This document shows positions 59,637-64,000 of a DNA stretch of 64,000 nucleotides, in pieces. A program made the translations under genes and the position numbers. This DNA comes from Vitellaria paradoxa (taxonomy: Eukaryota > Streptophyta > Magnoliopsida > Ericales > Sapotaceae), in contig CM034237.1 in NCBI GenBank assembly GCA_019916065.1, positions 39,290,485 through 39,354,484 of the forward strand, in the 5' to 3' direction. Numbering within the stretch: the first letter of the stretch is position 1; the number at the start of each line of letters is the position of its first letter. The notes beneath the pieces are model-generated. The model searched no databases and was not told the DNA's origin. It was given only the letters and a program-made list of their open reading frames with translations.

Positions 59637-59985
59637 GTGCCGTTTGGCAGTACAAAAATTTACCTAAAGTTATAAAATTAGTGTTTGGTAAAATCTCAAT
59701 TTTTGCCGCTTCTTTACTCTACTATGGTAATTTATTCCACTCAAAAATTTTTAAAAGTTTCACCAAACACACAAAATTTACTAAAAATTATTAACAATTT
59801 TACCAAACACTCAAAAGTTGTTAAAAATTACTAAATATTATCAAAAATTGTACCAAACACACAAAAATTATAAAAAATTGTTAAAAATTACAACTTATTT
59901 TACCGAACACACAAAAAATTATAACTAGTAACTTTTGAATAAAAATTGCTAAAAAATACTAAAAATTGTGCTACCAAACAGCCCC
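59637..59985. mobile_element. MITE, family M3
   Basis: Termini GTGCCGTTTGGCAGTACAA and, inverted, GGGGCTGTTTGGTAGCACAA; interior of CCAAACACWCAAAA and AAAATTACTAA words. Confidence 0.65.
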
Positions 59986-61487
59986 ATAATAAGATTTACA
60001 ATCAAGAACATTAAATTAAATTTTAATGATTTAGATATATACATATTTTTTTGAATTAAAATAATATAAATATATTTAAACTGTGAAATTATTTTAACGG
60101 GTCTAAATCAACGTGCCTTGACCTTTTCGCGAAGGCCAGGTTGTCAAACCATCGTAATCGCTTAGAAGTTAGAACATCGTTAAATAGAGAAAGAAAAAAA
60201 AAATATTGGTTTTTTTGGCGGTGTATCTTCGCCAACAACCAAAAGACATTGCAATTCTATCTTTTGAATGCATACATTGAACCTGTAAACTCAACTACAG
60301 TAGATGGATTGCATCGTGCTTAGGTCACTGTAAAATCACCTTCGATGGGACTTTTAACGAGGATAATAGTGCTGGTGTTGGACTGGCTAGTTGAGCCAAA
60401 TACGTACGAATAATAGCAAATGTATCATTTATTTTGATATTATTTAGTAAATAGTATATATTTTAAATTTAATTAATAATTTTTTTTTCGAATAACGCTA
60501 ACGTTAGGTATTTTACCAATTATCTATTAAAAACTTAATTTTTTAAAATTGGAGATCATTGTCTTCTACAATATAAAAGTTATTACCTTTTTCAACCAAT
60601 AATAAACAATTGTTTAACTGGTGAATAGTAACTCGACAGAAATAGAGAGTTACTGTAGCAGGAGCAAAAATGACTATAATTTTAGAGAATTTGATACAGA
60701 TAATTTTTTTCATATTTATTAGTAAAAATACATAAAATATTTAATTACCTATTCTGTTACACATGTGCTAACGAAGTTAAAAAGGAACTTGTGGAAAAAT
60801 ATTGGACTCGATTGCGGTGCATCTAAATGATATAATTAAATTTGTGATTTATGTTGAAGAGATCATACTTTCGAAATCTTTCTGATGTGATCTTGAAAAT
60901 CAAATAACTAAGAAGGCTTGATCAGTCCAACCAGGCCTCCAGTTTTTTACTGCGGACTTTCAATACGCCTAGCTCTTGAAATGGTGAAATTTTTAATCTG
61001 TAACCCTTCAGGTTACTCTCTCTCTCTACTAGAATTTTGATACAAGAAAACTTGTAACTCCAGTTACCAGAAGCACTCGTGCATGTAGAGGATAAAACGA
61101 GAACCAAAAGTTAAAAACGAGTTGGGCTTCCTATCTAAATAAGAAATTATAATCCAACGTAAATTAAACAGTATTTAAATAAATTATAATTCATACCACG
61201 ATATAATTGTAATTGTACCCTCGTTTACATCTGAAATCAAATTTTAAATACTACATTATCAATATTTATATATTTCTTCGTGTTAAGATTACAGATATCT
61301 ACTGAAAATTTAATTCAATTGGCATGTTAAATATTTTAAAACTTTTCACTTAACTTATTTTATGTATCAAATTAAAAAATCATATGTAAGGTTTGATACG
61401 AACAAAATTTACAAACTTTCTTAAGGAGCACTAGTGAATCTACAGTGGGACTAGGGGGCAAATCCCCCCGGTGATTACAAAAATGAT
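59986..61487. other. Intergenic, no gene seen
   Basis: Small open frames at 60,141-60,323 (+) and 60,922-61,107 (-) show no recognisable domain or codon signal. No repeat structure was identified. Confidence 0.45.
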
Positions 61488-61625
61488 GGGGAGTGTTTGA
61501 TTTATCAAAATTTATCAATTTTTATCAATTTTTTTAATTTATTTTAATCAAATTTCGCCACATATTATTTTTACATTAATTTTTTATACTTTTCTTGTAC
61601 TATTTTTACTATCCAAATACCACTA
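61488..61625. mobile_element. MITE, family M2 (second copy)
   Basis: Starts GGGGAGTGTTTGATTTATC and ends ATCCAAATACCACT; interior like the copy at 58,595. Confidence 0.5.
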
Positions 61626-62341
61626 CTATATATATTATTAATTTTTTATTATTTTCAATACATAATATATAAAATGCCCCTACTAAATTTAGAGATTATC
61701 TCTTTAAATATATTTGAAATGGTTTTTTTATATTGTCAAATAAGAAAAAATTATTTGGTAATTTTTTTACTTTTTTTTTCATTTTTTTTACCTTTTATAC
61801 TCTCTCACTCTAATTAAACCCTCAATTTCTATACCTCTCTCTCTATCTTTTCATCTTTCATTTTTTACACCCACCTTTCTCTATCTCTCTTTCTCCCTAT
61901 CTTTCTTTCATTCACTCTCTCTCAACTTACCTAATTATTATTATTTTTCCCATTTATATCTCTTCTTAACATACTTTTCTCTAATATCAAGTTTGTATGA
62001 CTTACTTATTAAAAAGACCTTGTCAACCACGTAATCATAATGTATATAACTTTTATTTTTGTCTTTTTTATTGTTATTTAAAAAATTTATAATTTTAATT
62101 TTTATTTAATTTTGCCACACTCAATAAAATTTTTGAGTCCGCTCCTATCAAGGTGTAATATCAATCCCTATACTAGGATGTAAATTCCATCAATAATTAT
62201 TATCTACTCTATAAATAATATCATCACCCAAGTCATTGAGTTTATTGACTCATAAAGAATCTTACTCTTTTATGAGTTAAAACTATAAACACTACCTATA
62301 TGTACCTACTGAAAATGTCCAAATTAAGAGAATAAATATAT
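61626..62341. other. CT-rich and AT-rich spacer
   Basis: Pyrimidine-rich at 61,795-61,925 (CTCTCT and TTTC runs). No gene is seen. Confidence 0.5.
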
Positions 62342-62998
62342 GGGTAAAGTTCAAAAATTACCTCTATAATTTATTTTTAGTGTCATTTTAATCTCACATG
62401 TTTTAATTGTAACAGTCAAATTTTTATACTTTTGGTCAAGTAACAATTTACTCTTTCCATCATTTGACTATTAAATACAACCGTTAGACTAAGAATAAAA
62501 AAATAATTTTTTCTATAGTTTACCCTTAATATCACTTTAATATCTCACGTTTCAATTGTAACAATTAAATCCCTATATTTTCTGTATATATTTGAAATAT
62601 ATTTTATTAAATCATATAACATATTATAATTTGAAATATATTTTAATAAACTATTTTTAATAAATAATAAAATAAAAATATATTTAATGTGTTTCTTTTT
62701 ATTGAATTAAATTATTTTTAATAAATAATATAATAAAATTAATAATATAGTTAAATTAATACTTAATTTAGTTTAATTAATATGAAATATATTCGTTAAA
62801 TTCAAATATTTTTTTTAAAATTTAATAAAATTAAATATTTTATTAAAAAATTAATTTATGTAAATAAAATTATATTTTTAAACGTAGTTTCTATTTTTAT
62901 TTAAAAAAATAAAATATGGAATTAAACAAATTAGAAAAATAATAACATTACCAAATGGCCCAAGAATTGCTATTTTCTAAATTTTCTATTTGTTTAGT

Positions 62999-63036
<38 letters not shown>

Positions 63037-63798
63037 CCTCTCTATATATATATACATATTTATATATATAATTTTGTATATATATTTAACTTGATATGAT
63101 AAATTTATTTGTGTGATTCTTTTGATTCTATTCCATTACTTATAAAAACTATTAGTGAAACTATTGAATCGTCATTCAATAAAATATTTAATTTTATTAA
63201 TTTTTTAGAAAATTAATTGAATTTAATAAAATATATTTTGTATTAATTAAACTAAATTAAATATTACTCTAATTATATTATTAATATAATGATATTATTT
63301 GTTAAAAATAATTTAATTCAGAAAAGAAAATATTTTAAATATAATTTAATTATATTATTTAGTAAACTAAATTGAGTATTAATTTAACTATATTATTAAT
63401 TTTATTATATTATTTATTAAAAATAATTTAATTCAATAAAAATAAAAAATATTAATATATTTTAATTTTATTATTTATTGAAAATAATTTAATAAAATAT
63501 ATTTCAAATTATAATATGTTATATAATTTAATAAAATGTATTTCAAATATATACTGAAAGTGCAGGGATTTGAATATTACAATTGAAATGTGAGTGATTA
63601 AAGTGATACTGAAGGTAAACTATAGAGAAAATTAACTTTTTATCGTTAATTTAACTGTTGTATTTAATGGTTAACTAACGGAATGACTAAATTACTACTT
63701 GACCAAAAGTATAGGAATTTGATTATTACAATTAAAATATGTGAGATTAAAGTAACACTAAAAGTAAACTATAGGGGTGATTTTTATATTTTACCTAA
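62342..63798. mobile_element. Foldback element with about 450-bp inverted repeats (MULE-like)
   Basis: Left arm 62,342-62,790 pairs with right arm about 63,355-63,798. Both ends read GGTAAA.., then ATTACCTCTATAATTTA or ATCACCCCTATAGTTTA, TTTTAATTGTAAYA, ACTTTTGGTCAAGTA and, near the inner end, AAATTAATAATATAGTTAAA. The spacer is AT-rich with a CT microsatellite (about 63,000-63,036). Long TIRs and a GGTAAA terminus fit non-autonomous Mutator-like elements. Target duplication is ambiguous in the AT-rich flank. No coding sequence. Confidence 0.75.
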
Positions 63799-63839
63799 AA
63801 TATATATAATGGCATTAATAAGCCGTAAGTGGAAATTCA

Positions 63840-64000
63840 AATAAAGGGGAGCACCTTGCTATCATGAAAACGCCGATTGTTACCATAGTAGCTGCATAAT
63901 TCAAAGTGGATATTGGAGTGGGACAGGGCACCGTCTTTGGTAACATAACAAACAATTCCTTTAGTGCATTAGACCTAGAAAACTTGACCGGAAATCAAGA
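63840..64000 (-). CDS. Possible 3' coding end of a gene beyond the right edge
   Basis: From the edge leftward one minus-strand frame stays open for about 52 codons in otherwise stop-rich DNA. It contains LPKTVPCP and [16 protein letters not shown], which faintly recalls the LP..P...TLNY segment of plant BAT1-type amino acid permeases, but the similarity is too short to name it. It could also be chance. Confidence 0.2.

Overview
The window is nuclear DNA of a flowering plant, probably a eudicot. It is AT-rich, its genes carry spliced introns, and it is packed with plant transposon families: TRIMs, a Sirevirus-type Copia element, MULEs, PIF/Harbinger and Tourist-like MITEs, a tRNA-derived SINE and an RTE-type LINE tail. 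Only three host genes are supported. Nearly all the rest is transposable elements, many nested, plus AT-rich DNA in which no gene can be seen.

1-20,890 (+): the 3' two thirds of an isopentenyl phosphate kinase (IPK) gene. Nine exons join in one open frame with GT..AG introns. Two introns are very long (7.7 and 8.3 kb). Each holds a large inverted repeat: the first is built from a hAT-like transposon with a Copia fragment, the second lies inside a MULE carrying an Ulp1-like (Kaonashi-type) gene. Three short TRIM retrotransposons, MITEs, a LINE tail and a solo-LTR-like insertion also sit in the introns.

21,990-26,700 and 51,830-55,550 (-): two copies of a segment carrying a complete five-exon eIF5A gene, each encoding 160 aa. 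The copies differ by at least three amino acid changes and by element insertions in their introns. For several insertions the other copy preserves the empty site. The promoter region of the second copy is cut off by AT-rich repeat DNA.

29,759-49,295 (-): between the eIF5A copies lies an old Copia retrotransposon (about 11.4 kb without its inserts) with both LTRs, PBS, PPT, gag, pol and a decayed coiled-coil-rich extra ORF. A 7.5 kb PIF/Harbinger element is inserted in its gag, and about 0.6 kb of other DNA is inserted at the YVDD motif of its reverse transcriptase.

55,550-64,000: very AT-rich intergenic DNA with MITEs, one SINE with a perfect 10-bp target duplication, and a 1.45 kb foldback element. 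A short open frame at the right edge may belong to a gene beyond the window.

Function: IPK phosphorylates isopentenyl phosphate to IPP and eIF5A is a hypusinated translation factor. The two are neighbours, and nothing here suggests they act together. No CRISPR array, operon or bacterial feature is present.
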